Assembly: GCF_900090315.1 (NCBI RefSeq)
Contig: NZ_FMHZ01000002.1
Span: forward strand, 6,108,501 to 6,172,500
DNA from: Micromonospora citrea
GTDB taxonomy: Bacteria > Actinomycetota > Actinomycetes > Mycobacteriales > Micromonosporaceae
Length of the DNA stretch: 64,000 nucleotides
Reading direction: 5' to 3'
This document shows positions 42,656-54,044 of this stretch, in pieces. The position numbers and the translations under genes are program-made. Under the pieces are notes generated by a model. That model was not told the DNA's origin. It worked only from the letters and a program-made list of their open reading frames with translations, and ran no database searches. Each line of letters opens with the position of its first letter. Within the stretch, counting starts at the first letter, position 1.

Positions 42656-44082
42656 CGCAGGGCTCGCAGGCAGAGCAGGAGGCTGCGGGCCTCGATGTTG
42701 ACCTGGTAGCTGAAGGCCGCCATGGCGGTCAGTTGACGCAGCGTCAGCCAGGTGTAGTCCGGCGGCGTCGCGGTGGGGAAGTCCGGGCCGACCTCCACCA
42801 CCAGGTGCCGGGTCACCGCGTGGTGGAACCGCCCGCCCTCCTCGGACTGGAGCACGTCGTAGTGCGCGCGCACCTCGTCGGAGAGCACCAGGTCGAGGTA
42901 CTCGGGGCGGCCGGACCGGGCCGGTCCGGCGAAGTTGTCCGGGGTGCACTGCACGGTCGGTCCGAGCTCGACGGTGTCCCGGTAGCCCGGCCGCAGGTCG
43001 GCGTGGGCCAGCACGTGCAGCACGCCGTCGATGCGCCGCACGACGAACGCCACCAGGCCGGTCCCGCACGGCGCCAGCAGCGGCTGGCACCACTGGGCCA
43101 CCTCGCGGTTGCTGGCCCGCACCCGTCGGCCGACGATGCGGAAGAACCGGCCCGAGCGGTGCCGGATCTCGTCGTCGGTCCGCTGCCAGTCCCGCACCTC
43201 GCGCATCGGCACCCGCCGGGTCGCCAGCGTGGGCCCGGCCTTGTTGGCGGTCAGCCAGTTGCGGACCCCGAGCAGCGGTTGCCACGCCCCGTCCTCGGTC
43301 AGCGAGGACCGCGCCACCGCCGCGCCGATCGTCCCGGCGCCGGGGTCGGGGGCCAGCGCGTGGCCGGGCAGGCAGGACAGCACCGTACGGGCGTCCATGT
43401 TGACCAGGTTCGGGCGGTGCAGCAGGTCGTGGATCTGGCCGAGGGTCAGCCACACGAAGTCCTCGTGCGGCTCCACCTCGTCGGCGACCTCGACGACGAT
43501 GTTCCGGTTGCGCTTGCCCCGGAACCAGGAGCCCTGCTCCGACTGGAGCACGTCCACCAGCACCCGGCCGCGCCCCGGCTCCAGGAAGTACTCCACGTAG
43601 CGCGACCGCGCGCCGCGGTGCGTCCGCTGGTAGTTGCTCGGGGTGGACTGCACGGTGGGGGAGAACTGGACGCCGTTGACGTTTCCCGGCTCCATCTTGG
43701 CCTGCATGAGGAAGTGCAGGACCCCGTCGATCTCCCGGGCCAGGATGCCGAGGATCGCCCGGTCGGGCTGGTGGATGATCGGCTGCCACCACTCGGCGAC
43801 CGGCCCCCGGTCGGTCCGGACGTGCAGACCCTCCACGCTGAAGAACCGCCCGGTCTCGTGCACGAGGTCGCCGGAGTCCGGCGCGAAGCGCCACCCGGTC
43901 AGCTCGGCGAAGGGCACCTCGGCGACCTCGAACGGGTTCGCCCGCTGTCGCTGCGCGAGCCAGGCCGCCAGCTCGGCGGCCGGGCGGGGGCGGTGGGCGG
44001 CCGACCGGGCCAGCCGGAGCGCGAGGGGGGCGCGGGCGGACCGCCCGGGACCGGGTCGGGCGTCGGTGTGCGGTAGGAGCAT
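42652..44082 (-). CDS. NDP-hexose 2,3-dehydratase (EvaA/TylX3 type)
   Basis: A 476-residue protein built from two tandem copies of the hexose-dehydratase domain. The first (about 45-250) has RFFSVEGLHVRTDRG, WWQPIIHQPD and LHFLMQAKMEPGN; the second (about 265-470) has RFFRIVGRRVRAS, WCQPLLAP and LHVLAHADLRPGY. It removes the C2-OH of an NDP-4-keto-6-deoxy-glucose to give a 2-deoxy sugar, the first step to the 2,6-dideoxy thiosugar. It lies directly after the sulfur-carrier gene (89-base gap) and overlaps the P450 gene. Confidence 0.92.
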   Translation of the reverse strand: MLLPHTDARPGPGRSARAPLALRLARSAAHRPRPAAELAAWLAQRQRANPFEVAEVPFAELTGWRFAPDSGDLVHETGRFFSVEGLHVRTDRGPVAEWWQPIIHQPDRAILGILAREIDGVLHFLMQAKMEPGNVNGVQFSPTVQSTPSNYQRTHRGARSRYVEYFLEPGRGRVLVDVLQSEQGSWFRGKRNRNIVVEVADEVEPHEDFVWLTLGQIHDLLHRPNLVNMDARTVLSCLPGHALAPDPGAGTIGAAVARSSLTEDGAWQPLLGVRNWLTANKAGPTLATRRVPMREVRDWQRTDDEIRHRSGRFFRIVGRRVRASNREVAQWCQPLLAPCGTGLVAFVVRRIDGVLHVLAHADLRPGYRDTVELGPTVQCTPDNFAGPARSGRPEYLDLVLSDEVRAHYDVLQSEEGGRFHHAVTRHLVVEVGPDFPTATPPDYTWLTLRQLTAMAAFSYQVNIEARSLLLCLRALR

Positions 44083-44171
44083 GGTTCCTCCGGAGACGGG
44101 ACGCGCTCGACGGGACGCCGGTGGCCGGACGCGCCGCCCCGGATCGCGGGCCCGGGCGTCCGGCCGGTGGG

Positions 44172-44438
44172 TCAGCCCCCGGCCAGCGGCGGGACGATGG
44201 CGACCGTGCTGTCGGATCCGGCGGTCACCCGGGACCGGTCCGCCTTCTCGACGAGGTCCCCGTCGAGGTAGACGTTGTAGTAGGTCAGGGGCTCACCCGT
44301 GTCGTCGAGCAGCCGGCGGCGGTAGGCGGGGTACGTCTCGACGAACTCCTTGATCACGTCCCGCACGGTGCCCTCGTGGCACTCGAAGCTCTTCTGTCCC
44401 CGGTGGGCCCAGCCGGCCGACAGGAGCACAGTGACCAT
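44172..44438 (-). CDS. MoaD/ThiS-family sulfur-carrier protein
   Basis: An 88-residue ubiquitin-fold protein ending in the diglycine PPLAGG, required for adenylation and thiocarboxylate formation. The body (KSFECHEGTVRDVIKEF, then YYNVYLDGDLVEKADRSRV) fits MoaD/ThiS. In BE-7585A synthesis a sulfur carrier delivers sulfur to a 2-thiosugar (known). Here it lies between an FGE-fold gene and the 2,3-dehydratase gene of a cluster whose product should contain a 4-thiosugar, so sulfur delivery is the obvious guess. No activating E1-like enzyme is in the window. Confidence 0.9.
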   Translation of the reverse strand: MVTVLLSAGWAHRGQKSFECHEGTVRDVIKEFVETYPAYRRRLLDDTGEPLTYYNVYLDGDLVEKADRSRVTAGSDSTVAIVPPLAGG

Positions 44439-44440
44439 CG

Positions 44441-45391
44441 CTACCTCCCGTTGTCATCCGTGTCGGGTTCCGTCGTGGCGTCGCGCGCGCAGCGGAAGCC
44501 GAGGGCGAAGTTGGACCAGCCGGTCGGGTCCCCGTACAGCCGTTCCGCGCACCGCACCTGGTAGCGGAAGTTCATCCAGGACCCGCCCCGGATCACCCGG
44601 AACCGCCCCATCACCAGGTGGATCGTCGGGTCGCACCGGGTGGTCGGCGCGTACAGGTGCGCCAGGGTGGACGTCCACTCGTACACGTTGCCGGTCATGT
44701 CGGCGCACCCGTCGACGCTGTCGCCCCGGGGGGAGAACGCGCCGACCGGGGTGGTCTGCGGCACCGGCCCCTGCGCGGCGTGGATCGCCCCCCACCACGT
44801 CCGCCAGGCGTCGAGGTCGCCGAGCGCCCCGGCGGTGTGCTCGGCGGTGTTGGCGTTGCCGCTGTCCCAGGTGTCGCCCCATGGCCAGAGCCGGTACGAC
44901 GGGCCGGTGGCGGCCCGCTCCCACTCCGACTCGGTGGGCAGCCGCAGGCCCGCCCAGCTCGCGTACGCCTCGGCGTCCGGGTGGGAGATGTGCACCACGG
45001 GGTGGTCGTCGCGGTTGCGGATGCCGCTGCCGTACCCGGCCGGACGGTGCCAGCAGGCGCCCTCGCGGACCTCCCAGTACCGATCCCCGTAGACCATGCT
45101 GCCGCCGGCCCGCTCGGCCGACGTCACGTAGCCGGTGCGGGAGACGAAGTCGGCGAACCTGGCGACGGTCACCGGGTACCGGTCGATGAGGTAGTCGGGC
45201 AGCGTGACCGGCACCTGCGGCGTCTCGTCGGTGAACCAGTCCCGGGGGAACGCCTGCCCCTCGCTCTCCAGCCAGTCCAGCGTCCGCTCGGGCGAGCCCT
45301 GCCAGAACGTCCCGCCCGGGATGCGGACCATGTTGCGCGGCACCGCCTCCGGCGCGGGCCGGGCGGCGTCGAGGTCGCCGGTGCGCGCCAT
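44441..45391 (-). CDS. FGE/SUMF1-fold protein lacking the copper cysteines
   Basis: A 316-residue protein with the complete formylglycine-generating-enzyme fold: MVRIPGGTFWQGSPE, DRYPVTVARFADFV, LRLPTESEWERAA, DMTGNVYEWT and RVIRGGSW near the end. In true FGE the last block continues with two active-site cysteines six residues apart. Here the sequence is MNFRYQVRCAERL, so the first Cys is Asn274 and the second is missing. It cannot be a standard copper FGE, nor does it show an EgtB-type iron triad. It is followed two bases later by the sulfur-carrier gene. A role in C-S bond formation or as a substrate-binding scaffold is inference. Confidence 0.85.
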   Translation of the reverse strand: MARTGDLDAARPAPEAVPRNMVRIPGGTFWQGSPERTLDWLESEGQAFPRDWFTDETPQVPVTLPDYLIDRYPVTVARFADFVSRTGYVTSAERAGGSMVYGDRYWEVREGACWHRPAGYGSGIRNRDDHPVVHISHPDAEAYASWAGLRLPTESEWERAATGPSYRLWPWGDTWDSGNANTAEHTAGALGDLDAWRTWWGAIHAAQGPVPQTTPVGAFSPRGDSVDGCADMTGNVYEWTSTLAHLYAPTTRCDPTIHLVMGRFRVIRGGSWMNFRYQVRCAERLYGDPTGWSNFALGFRCARDATTEPDTDDNGR

Positions 45392-45395
45392 CGCC

Positions 45396-46466
45396 TCAGC
45401 CCCCGTCCGCCGGGGCGGCCGGCGACGGCACCGCCTCCACGACGCCGACCACGCTCGGCGCCGGGCAGGGCGTGACGGACTCCAGCCGGAAACCCGCCGC
45501 CCGCAGCAGCTCGCGGAACTCGGCGACGGTGCGCTCCCGGCCGCCGTGGCAGACCATCATGTTCAGGTCGTTCATCACCACCTGGGCGACGCTCGGCGCC
45601 GTCGTGACGGTCGCGGGCATCAGCGACTCGATCAGCAGCAGCCGGCTGTCGGGTCGGGCCGCCCGGCGGACGGTCCGCAGGATCCGCAGGCACTGCTCGT
45701 CGTCCCAGTCGTGCAGCACGCTCTTGAGCACGTAGGCGTCCGCGCCCGGTGGCACCGACACGAAGAAGTCACCGGCCTCGACCCGGCACCGGTCGGCCAC
45801 GCCCTGCTCGGCGACGGTGCGCGCGGCGTCGGCCACGCCGTCGGGGGTGTCCAGGACGGTGCCGCGCAGGTGCGGGTGCGCCGCGAGCACCCCGGCGAGC
45901 AGGGCCCCGCTGCCGCCGCCCACGTCCACCACCGTGTCCAGGTCGCCGAAGTCGTACGCCGACAGCAGCGTGGGCACGAACGCCCGCGAGCCCTCGGCCA
46001 TGGCCGCGTTGAACGCCGCCTGCCGGCCCGGGTCCGCCATCAGGTGGTCGAAGCAGCTCCGCCCGTGCACGTGGTCCCAGGCGACCTCGCCGGTGCGTAC
46101 GCTGTGCTCGAGCCGCCCCCACGCCGCCCAGCTCTCGGGGCCGGAGAGCAGCAGCACCAGTTCCCGCATCGACCCGGTCACGTCCGCCCGCAGCACCTCG
46201 CCCTGTTCGGTGAGGGCGAAGGTGCCCGGCGAGGGCTCGTCGAGCACCTCCAGGTGGACCAGCGCCCGCAGCAGCCGGCGCAGCGACGGGGCGTCCGCCC
46301 CGGTCGCCGCCGCGAGGTCGGCGGCGTCGCGCGGGCCGTCGGCGAGCAGGTCCGGTATCCGCAGCCGGACCGCCACGTGCAGCGTCTGCGCCGTGAAGAA
46401 CCCGTAGATCAGCTGTTGCATCCGGTGCCGCAGTCCGGGCCGGGCGGCGGTCGGGGTGAGTTCCAT
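45396..46466 (-). CDS. calO6: SAM O/C-methyltransferase, CalO6-like
   Basis: A 356-residue methyltransferase of the plant-type O-MT family 2: a dimerisation domain (GFFTAQTLHVAVRLRIPDLLADG) and a SAM domain with VVDVGGGSGALLAGVL, VLKSVLHDWDDEQCLRILRTV and a C-terminal LLRAAGFRLE. The calicheamicin aryl unit carries two O-methyl groups and C-methylation; CalO1 and CalO6 are the two methyltransferases. The gene lies 30 bases after the orsellinate synthase gene, so the aryl unit is the likely substrate. The number O6 is assigned by position and by exclusion of O1. Confidence 0.82.
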   Translation of the reverse strand: MELTPTAARPGLRHRMQQLIYGFFTAQTLHVAVRLRIPDLLADGPRDAADLAAATGADAPSLRRLLRALVHLEVLDEPSPGTFALTEQGEVLRADVTGSMRELVLLLSGPESWAAWGRLEHSVRTGEVAWDHVHGRSCFDHLMADPGRQAAFNAAMAEGSRAFVPTLLSAYDFGDLDTVVDVGGGSGALLAGVLAAHPHLRGTVLDTPDGVADAARTVAEQGVADRCRVEAGDFFVSVPPGADAYVLKSVLHDWDDEQCLRILRTVRRAARPDSRLLLIESLMPATVTTAPSVAQVVMNDLNMMVCHGGRERTVAEFRELLRAAGFRLESVTPCPAPSVVGVVEAVPSPAAPADGG

Positions 46467-46496
46467 GCGCTCCTCCGGGTCGACGCGTCCGGTGGG

Positions 46497-49400
46497 TCAG
46501 CGGGCCACGGCGTCGGCGACGGCCTCGTCGGTCGACGGGGCGGCGATCAGCTCGGCGAGGTGCACCGCGATCGCCGTGACGGTGGGCTGCTGCCAGAACA
46601 GCGAGGCGGGCAGCACCTGCCGGTAGGTCTTCTCCAGCCGCCGGCGCACGATGACCGTCATCACCGAGTCCATGCCCTGCTGCACCAGCGGCAGGCGCGG
46701 GTCGAGCGACTCGACGGCCAGCTTCATCTCGGCGGCGACGACCGCCCGCACCTCCTCGACCAGGCGGGCGCGCAGCTCCTCCGGGTCGAGGTCGGCCAGG
46801 GACTGCCGGGCCGGGCCCGCCCCGTCGGTGTCGGCGGCGGGGGCGTCGGGCACCACCGGGTAGCGCAGGCCGGTGAGCCGGGCGGCCACCGTGCCGTCCG
46901 GCGCGGAGACGGTCACGTCGACGGTGTCCTCGCGCGCGTCGTCCCGCACGACGTCGACGAGGGCGACGGTCGGCGCGGCGCCGGTCGTCCGGATCCGCTC
47001 GATCCCGTCGACCAGGCGCAGCCGGGGCTCGCCGGGGAAGGCGGCCGGCGCGATCGACACCGCGGCGTCGATGACGGCCGCCCAGTCCCCGGCCGGCTCC
47101 GGGAAGCGGACCCGGGCCCGCAGCCCGCCGTTGCCGGTGGTGAGGCGGTCGACCGTCCACGGGAAGCCCGTGTCGGGGACGCCGACGCGGGCGAGCCGGT
47201 CCCGGACGAGCCCGGGGTCGGCGACCACTCCGCCCGGCCCTCGGGCGCTGGGGGTCCGGGCCGGCGGCGCGTCGGGCCCGTCGGGCGCGACGCGGGCGGT
47301 GGCGTGGGTCAGCCAGGGCGCGTCCGCCGTGCCGGCCGGCCGGGAGGCGAGCAGCAGCCGCCCGCCGTCGTCCACCACCTGGATCTCCTGGCGCCCGGCC
47401 GTGGCCAGCGGCACCCGCATCGACAGGTCGTGCAGCGCCACCTGCGCGCCGTCGCGGGCGCCGGCGGCCAGGAAGGTGGCGGCGAGCACCGCCGCCGGCA
47501 CGAGCTCCGCGCCCTGGACGGTGTGGCTGCCCGGGTACGGGCGGCTGGCGTCGCTGAGCACCGTGTGCCACAGCCGCAGCTCGCTGCCGGCGACGGTGGT
47601 CGCCGCACCGAGCAGGGTGTGCGAGCCGATGTCGTGCCCGCCGGCGGCCACCGGTGCGGTGGGCTCGCGCCACAGTTCCTGGTGCCGCCAGGCGTACCGG
47701 GGCAGGTCGGTCAGCCCGCCGGCGGGCCGCAGCCGGGCCCAGTCCACCCCGACGCCGTGGCAGTGCGCCTCCGCGACGGCGGCGAGGGCCGCCCGGTGCC
47801 CGGGTGCGTGCCGGCGCAGCGTGGTGCCGACGTGCCCGTCCTCGATGCCGGCGTGGTCGAGGGTCTCCCGCAGCGAGTGGGCGACCACCGGGTGGGCGGA
47901 GATCTCGACGAAGGCGCGGTGCCCGTCGGCCAGGGCCGCGCCGACGGCGTCGACCAGGCGGACCGGCCGGCGCAGGTTCGCCGCCCAGTACTCCCCGTCG
48001 CAGCCGGCGGCGGCGCGCGGGTCGTCGAGCACCGTCGAGTACATCGGCACGGTCGGCGCCGCGACGCGCAGGTCGGCCGCCGCGGCCCGCAGCTCGTCGG
48101 TGAGGGCGTCCATGTGCGGGCTGTGGAAGGCCACGTCGGACTGCACCCGGCGCACCGCGATCCGGTCCGCCGGCCACTGCTCGATGACCGCGTCCACGGC
48201 GGCGATGTCGCCGGAGACCACGGTGGAGGCGGGGGCGGAGGCGATCGCCGCGACCAGGTCGGTGCGGCCGGCGAGCCGCTCGGCGACCTCGGCGAACGGC
48301 AGGGTGACCATGGCCATCGCGCCCCGGCCGGCGGCCCGCCGCAGCAGGGCCGACCGGCGGCAGATCAGCCGGGCGCCGTCGGCCGGGGTCAGCACGCCCG
48401 CGGTCACGGCGGCGGCCACCTCGCCGACCGAGTGGCCGATGACGGCCGCCGGGCGGACCCCGTACGACCGCCAGAGGGCGGCGAGGCCGACGTGCATGGC
48501 GAAGGTCAGCGTCTGGATCCGGTCCACCCCGGCCAGTTCGGCGTCGGCGAGTGCCTGCCGCAGCGAGAAGCCGGCCTCCTCGGCGACGACCGGTTCGATC
48601 TCGTCGATCGCGGCGGCGAAGGCGGGTTCGTGGGCGAGCAGGTCGCGGCCCATGCCGGCCCAGTGCGAGCCGTGCCCGGAGAAGACCCAGACGGGGTGGG
48701 CGGGCCGGCCGGCCGGCGCGACCCCGGAGACCGTCGCGGGGTCCGGCTGGCCGGTGGCGAGCCGCCGCAGGGCGGCGACGACCTCGTCGTGGTCCTGGCC
48801 GGTGACCACCGCCCGGTGGGTCAGGTGGGCCCGGCGGTGCGCGAGGGTGTGGCCGACGTCGGCCAGCTCCGGCGGGTCGTCGCCGGCGAGCCGGTCGGCG
48901 AGCCGGGCGGCCTGCTGACGCAGGGCGGCGTCCGAGCGGGCCGAGAGCGGGAACAGCGGCCGGGCGTCGTCGTCGGTGGCGGGCGCCCCGGCGCCGGTGG
49001 GTGCCGGCGCCTCCTCCAGCACCACGTGGGCGATCGTGCCGCCGTAGCCGAACCCGGAGACGGCGGCCCGGCGTGGCCCGTCGCGCCGGGGCCAGGAAAG
49101 TGTGCCGGTCACCAGGCGCAGCCCGGTGCCGTCGGCGACGGCGTCGATCGCCCGGCCCCGCAGCGGCGTGCCCGGGATCTGACCCCGGTGCAGCGCGAGG
49201 ATCGCCTTCATCAGCCCGGCGACCCCGGCGGCGCCCTCCAGGTGTCCGACGTTGGACTTGATCGAGCCGATGAGGCAGGGCCGGTCGTCGGGGCGGCCGG
49301 GGCCGTAGACGGCGGCGAGCGCGGTCGCCTCGACGGGGTCGCCGAGCTGGGTGCCGGTGCCGTGCGCCTCCACGTAGTCGACGCTGGTCGGGGCGACGCC

Positions 49401-50312
49401 GGCCCGCTCGCAGGCCCGCCGGACGACGTGCTGCTGGGCGGGGCCGGACGGGGCCATGATGCCGTCGGTGTGCCCGTCCTGGTTGACCGCGCTGCCGCGG
49501 ATCACCGCGAGGATCCGGTCGCCGTCGCGTTCGGCGTCGTCGAGCCGCTTGAGCACCAGCACGCCGCACCCCTCGCCGCGGCCGTACCCGTCGGCGTCGC
49601 GGTCGAAGGACTTGCTGACGCCGTCGGGCGCGAGGGTGCCGGCGGCCTGGAGGGAGGCGTTCTGGCCCGGGCTGAGCACGAGGTTCACGCCACCGGCCAG
49701 GGCTACCGTGCTCTCCCGCAGCAGCAGGCTCTGGCAGGCCAGGTGCACCGCGACCAGGGACGCCGAGCAGGCGGTGTCGACGGCGACGCTCGGCCCGCGC
49801 AGGTCCAGCGCGTAGGAGACGCGGTTGGCCAGGGCGCAGGTGGCCGCCCCGATGCCGGTGTACGCCTCGACGGTCGGCAGGTCCTCCATCAGCCGGTCGC
49901 CGTAGTCGGTGGTGCTGACCCCGACGAAGACCCCGGTGTCGGTGCCGGCCAGCCCGGTCGGCGGTACGCCGGCGTGCTCCAGGGCCTCCCAGCCGACCTC
50001 CAGCAGGATCCGCTGCTGCGGGTCCATCTCGGCGGCCTCGCGGGGCGAGAGGCCGAAGAACTCGGCGTCGAAGCCCGCCACGTCGCGCAGGTAGCTGCCG
50101 GCGGTGACGGTGTCCCGCAGCACCGCCTCGTACTCGGGACCGCGTTCGCGGTAGGCGCGCCAGCGCCGCGCGGGAATCTCCCCGGCGGTCTGGCCGCCCT
50201 TGAGCAGCAGCTCCCAGAGGGCGTCCGGGGTGTCGACGTCGCCGGGCAGCCGGCAGCCGATGCCGATGACGGCCACCTGGTACGGGCGGTCGGCGGGATC
50301 GTCCCGGGTCAT
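46497..50312 (-). CDS. calO5: Iterative type I PKS, orsellinic acid synthase (CalO5-like)
   Basis: A 1,271-residue single-module PKS. Ketosynthase: DTACSASL (Cys182), VEAHGTGTQLGDP (His317) and KSNVGHLEG (His357). Acyltransferase: GHSVGE (Ser628), with a malonyl-type profile. A dehydratase-like/product-template region spans about 880-1,150. Carrier protein: GMDSVMT (Ser1216). No ketoreductase or thioesterase is present, as in AviM and CalO5. It should make orsellinic acid from acetyl-CoA and three malonyl-CoA. It is not the enediyne-core PKS. The product would be passed to the KASIII-like enzyme encoded next to it. Confidence 0.92.
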   Translation of the reverse strand: MTRDDPADRPYQVAVIGIGCRLPGDVDTPDALWELLLKGGQTAGEIPARRWRAYRERGPEYEAVLRDTVTAGSYLRDVAGFDAEFFGLSPREAAEMDPQQRILLEVGWEALEHAGVPPTGLAGTDTGVFVGVSTTDYGDRLMEDLPTVEAYTGIGAATCALANRVSYALDLRGPSVAVDTACSASLVAVHLACQSLLLRESTVALAGGVNLVLSPGQNASLQAAGTLAPDGVSKSFDRDADGYGRGEGCGVLVLKRLDDAERDGDRILAVIRGSAVNQDGHTDGIMAPSGPAQQHVVRRACERAGVAPTSVDYVEAHGTGTQLGDPVEATALAAVYGPGRPDDRPCLIGSIKSNVGHLEGAAGVAGLMKAILALHRGQIPGTPLRGRAIDAVADGTGLRLVTGTLSWPRRDGPRRAAVSGFGYGGTIAHVVLEEAPAPTGAGAPATDDDARPLFPLSARSDAALRQQAARLADRLAGDDPPELADVGHTLAHRRAHLTHRAVVTGQDHDEVVAALRRLATGQPDPATVSGVAPAGRPAHPVWVFSGHGSHWAGMGRDLLAHEPAFAAAIDEIEPVVAEEAGFSLRQALADAELAGVDRIQTLTFAMHVGLAALWRSYGVRPAAVIGHSVGEVAAAVTAGVLTPADGARLICRRSALLRRAAGRGAMAMVTLPFAEVAERLAGRTDLVAAIASAPASTVVSGDIAAVDAVIEQWPADRIAVRRVQSDVAFHSPHMDALTDELRAAAADLRVAAPTVPMYSTVLDDPRAAAGCDGEYWAANLRRPVRLVDAVGAALADGHRAFVEISAHPVVAHSLRETLDHAGIEDGHVGTTLRRHAPGHRAALAAVAEAHCHGVGVDWARLRPAGGLTDLPRYAWRHQELWREPTAPVAAGGHDIGSHTLLGAATTVAGSELRLWHTVLSDASRPYPGSHTVQGAELVPAAVLAATFLAAGARDGAQVALHDLSMRVPLATAGRQEIQVVDDGGRLLLASRPAGTADAPWLTHATARVAPDGPDAPPARTPSARGPGGVVADPGLVRDRLARVGVPDTGFPWTVDRLTTGNGGLRARVRFPEPAGDWAAVIDAAVSIAPAAFPGEPRLRLVDGIERIRTTGAAPTVALVDVVRDDAREDTVDVTVSAPDGTVAARLTGLRYPVVPDAPAADTDGAGPARQSLADLDPEELRARLVEEVRAVVAAEMKLAVESLDPRLPLVQQGMDSVMTVIVRRRLEKTYRQVLPASLFWQQPTVTAIAVHLAELIAAPSTDEAVADAVAR

Positions 50313-50354
50313 CGTCGTACCTCCGTTGGTCGGGTCGCGGCGCGGGCGGGTCGG

Positions 50355-52701
<2,347 letters not shown>

Positions 52702-52743
52702 GGTCGACACTTCCTCCTGCTCGGGCGGGGTTCGGCGGGCCGC

Positions 52744-53967
52744 TCAGGCGTCCGGGGCGAACGCGGTCGGGGTGAACGCGATCGGCAGGCTGGCCAGGCC
52801 CCGGAACATGGTGCGCGGCTGGTAGGTCAGCCCGTCCCGGGCGCACGCCAGCCGCAGGCCCGGCAGCCGGAGCAGGGCGCCCAACGCGGCGCGCAGCTGC
52901 GCGCGGGCCAGGTAGGAACCGAGGCAGTAGCGCATCCCCGCGCCGAAGGACATCGAGGGGATCGGGTCCCGCCGGACGTCGAACTCGTCGGGCCGGTCGT
53001 ACCGCCCGGGGTCGCGGTTCGCCGCGCCGGCCAGGACGACCACGACGTCGTCGCGGCGCAGCCGCCGGCCGTGCAGCTCCACGTCGCGGTCGAGCTGCCG
53101 GGTGTTCGACTGCACCGACGGGTCGTAGCGCAGGCACTCCTCGACGGCCCCGGCCAGCAGGTCCGGCCGGCCCCGGAGCAGGTCGAGCTGGTCGGGGTGG
53201 TCCAGCAGGCTCAGCAGGGCGTTGCCCACCTGGCTGGCCACCGTCTCGTGGCCGGTGAAGATGAACGTGACCACCGTGCTGACGATCTCGTTGCGGCTCA
53301 TCAGGCCGCGGTCGTGGGCGGTGAGCATCAGCGCCAGCAGGTCCGCGCCGCCCTCGCGCCGCCGCCTCGCCAGGGCCCGCTCCACGTACTCGGCGAACTC
53401 GGCGATCGCGGCGTGGCCGCGGTGCATGTCCTCGGCGCTGGCGCCCCGGTCCAGGGTCCGCCCCACGTCGCGCGACCAGCGCCCCACCGGCCGCCAGTCG
53501 GCGGCGGGCAGGCCGAGCAGTTCGAGCACCGCACGCAGCGCCAGCGGGTACGCCAGCTCGTCGACCACGTCCGCCGCGCCCCGTGCCAGGGCGGGGCGCA
53601 GCAGGTCCTCGACGGTGCCGGCGATCACCGGCTCCAGCCGGCGCAGCGCGGAGGGGGAGAAGGCCGGGCCGACGACGCCGCGCAGCCGGCCGTGGTCGGG
53701 CTCGTCCTGGAACAGGATGATGTCGCCGACGATCTCGGCGAGCGGCCCGGGCCCGACGAGGTCGGTCCAGAACCGCCGGATGCCGGTACGGGCGAAGCGC
53801 TCGTCGCCGAGCACGGCGCGCACGTCGGCGAAGCGGGAGACGTACCAGACGCCGTGGGCGCCCCGGTGCACGGGGTCGTGCCGCAGCAGCCAGTGGTAGG
53901 ACGGGTACGGGTCACGCCGGACGTCGGCGTCGGTGGGATCGAACGCGGTCACGGCATCGACCAGCAC
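52744..53967 (-). CDS. calO2: Cytochrome P450, CalO2-like
   Basis: A 407-residue P450 with heme loop FGAGMRYCLGSYLAR, I-helix FIFTGHETVAS and ExxR EECLRYDPSVQ. It matches, from memory, CalO2, the orsellinate-moiety hydroxylase of calicheamicin, including the segment LVGPGPLAEIVGDIILFQDE. It should hydroxylate the aromatic ring before halogenation or methylation. It starts at GTG 53967 behind GGAAGGGG, and a second GTG lies five codons later. It lies between the halogenase and the CalG3-like genes on the same strand. Confidence 0.92.
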   Translation of the reverse strand: MLVDAVTAFDPTDADVRRDPYPSYHWLLRHDPVHRGAHGVWYVSRFADVRAVLGDERFARTGIRRFWTDLVGPGPLAEIVGDIILFQDEPDHGRLRGVVGPAFSPSALRRLEPVIAGTVEDLLRPALARGAADVVDELAYPLALRAVLELLGLPAADWRPVGRWSRDVGRTLDRGASAEDMHRGHAAIAEFAEYVERALARRRREGGADLLALMLTAHDRGLMSRNEIVSTVVTFIFTGHETVASQVGNALLSLLDHPDQLDLLRGRPDLLAGAVEECLRYDPSVQSNTRQLDRDVELHGRRLRRDDVVVVLAGAANRDPGRYDRPDEFDVRRDPIPSMSFGAGMRYCLGSYLARAQLRAALGALLRLPGLRLACARDGLTYQPRTMFRGLASLPIAFTPTAFAPDA

Positions 53968-54044
53968 GGGTGCCCCTTCCAGCGGTTCGTCGTGCCGCCG
54001 GCCGCCGGCGACGTGGCCTCCGGCGGCGGGCGGCACGACCCGGA

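Noticed and set aside
44441..45391. Active formylglycine-generating enzyme for a sulfatase
   Set aside because: Both copper-site cysteines are missing and no sulfatase gene is in the window.
46497..50312. Enediyne-core PKS (PKSE)
   Set aside because: It is too short, and lacks the ketoreductase and the C-terminal phosphopantetheinyl-transferase domain of PKSE. The layout is that of orsellinate synthase.
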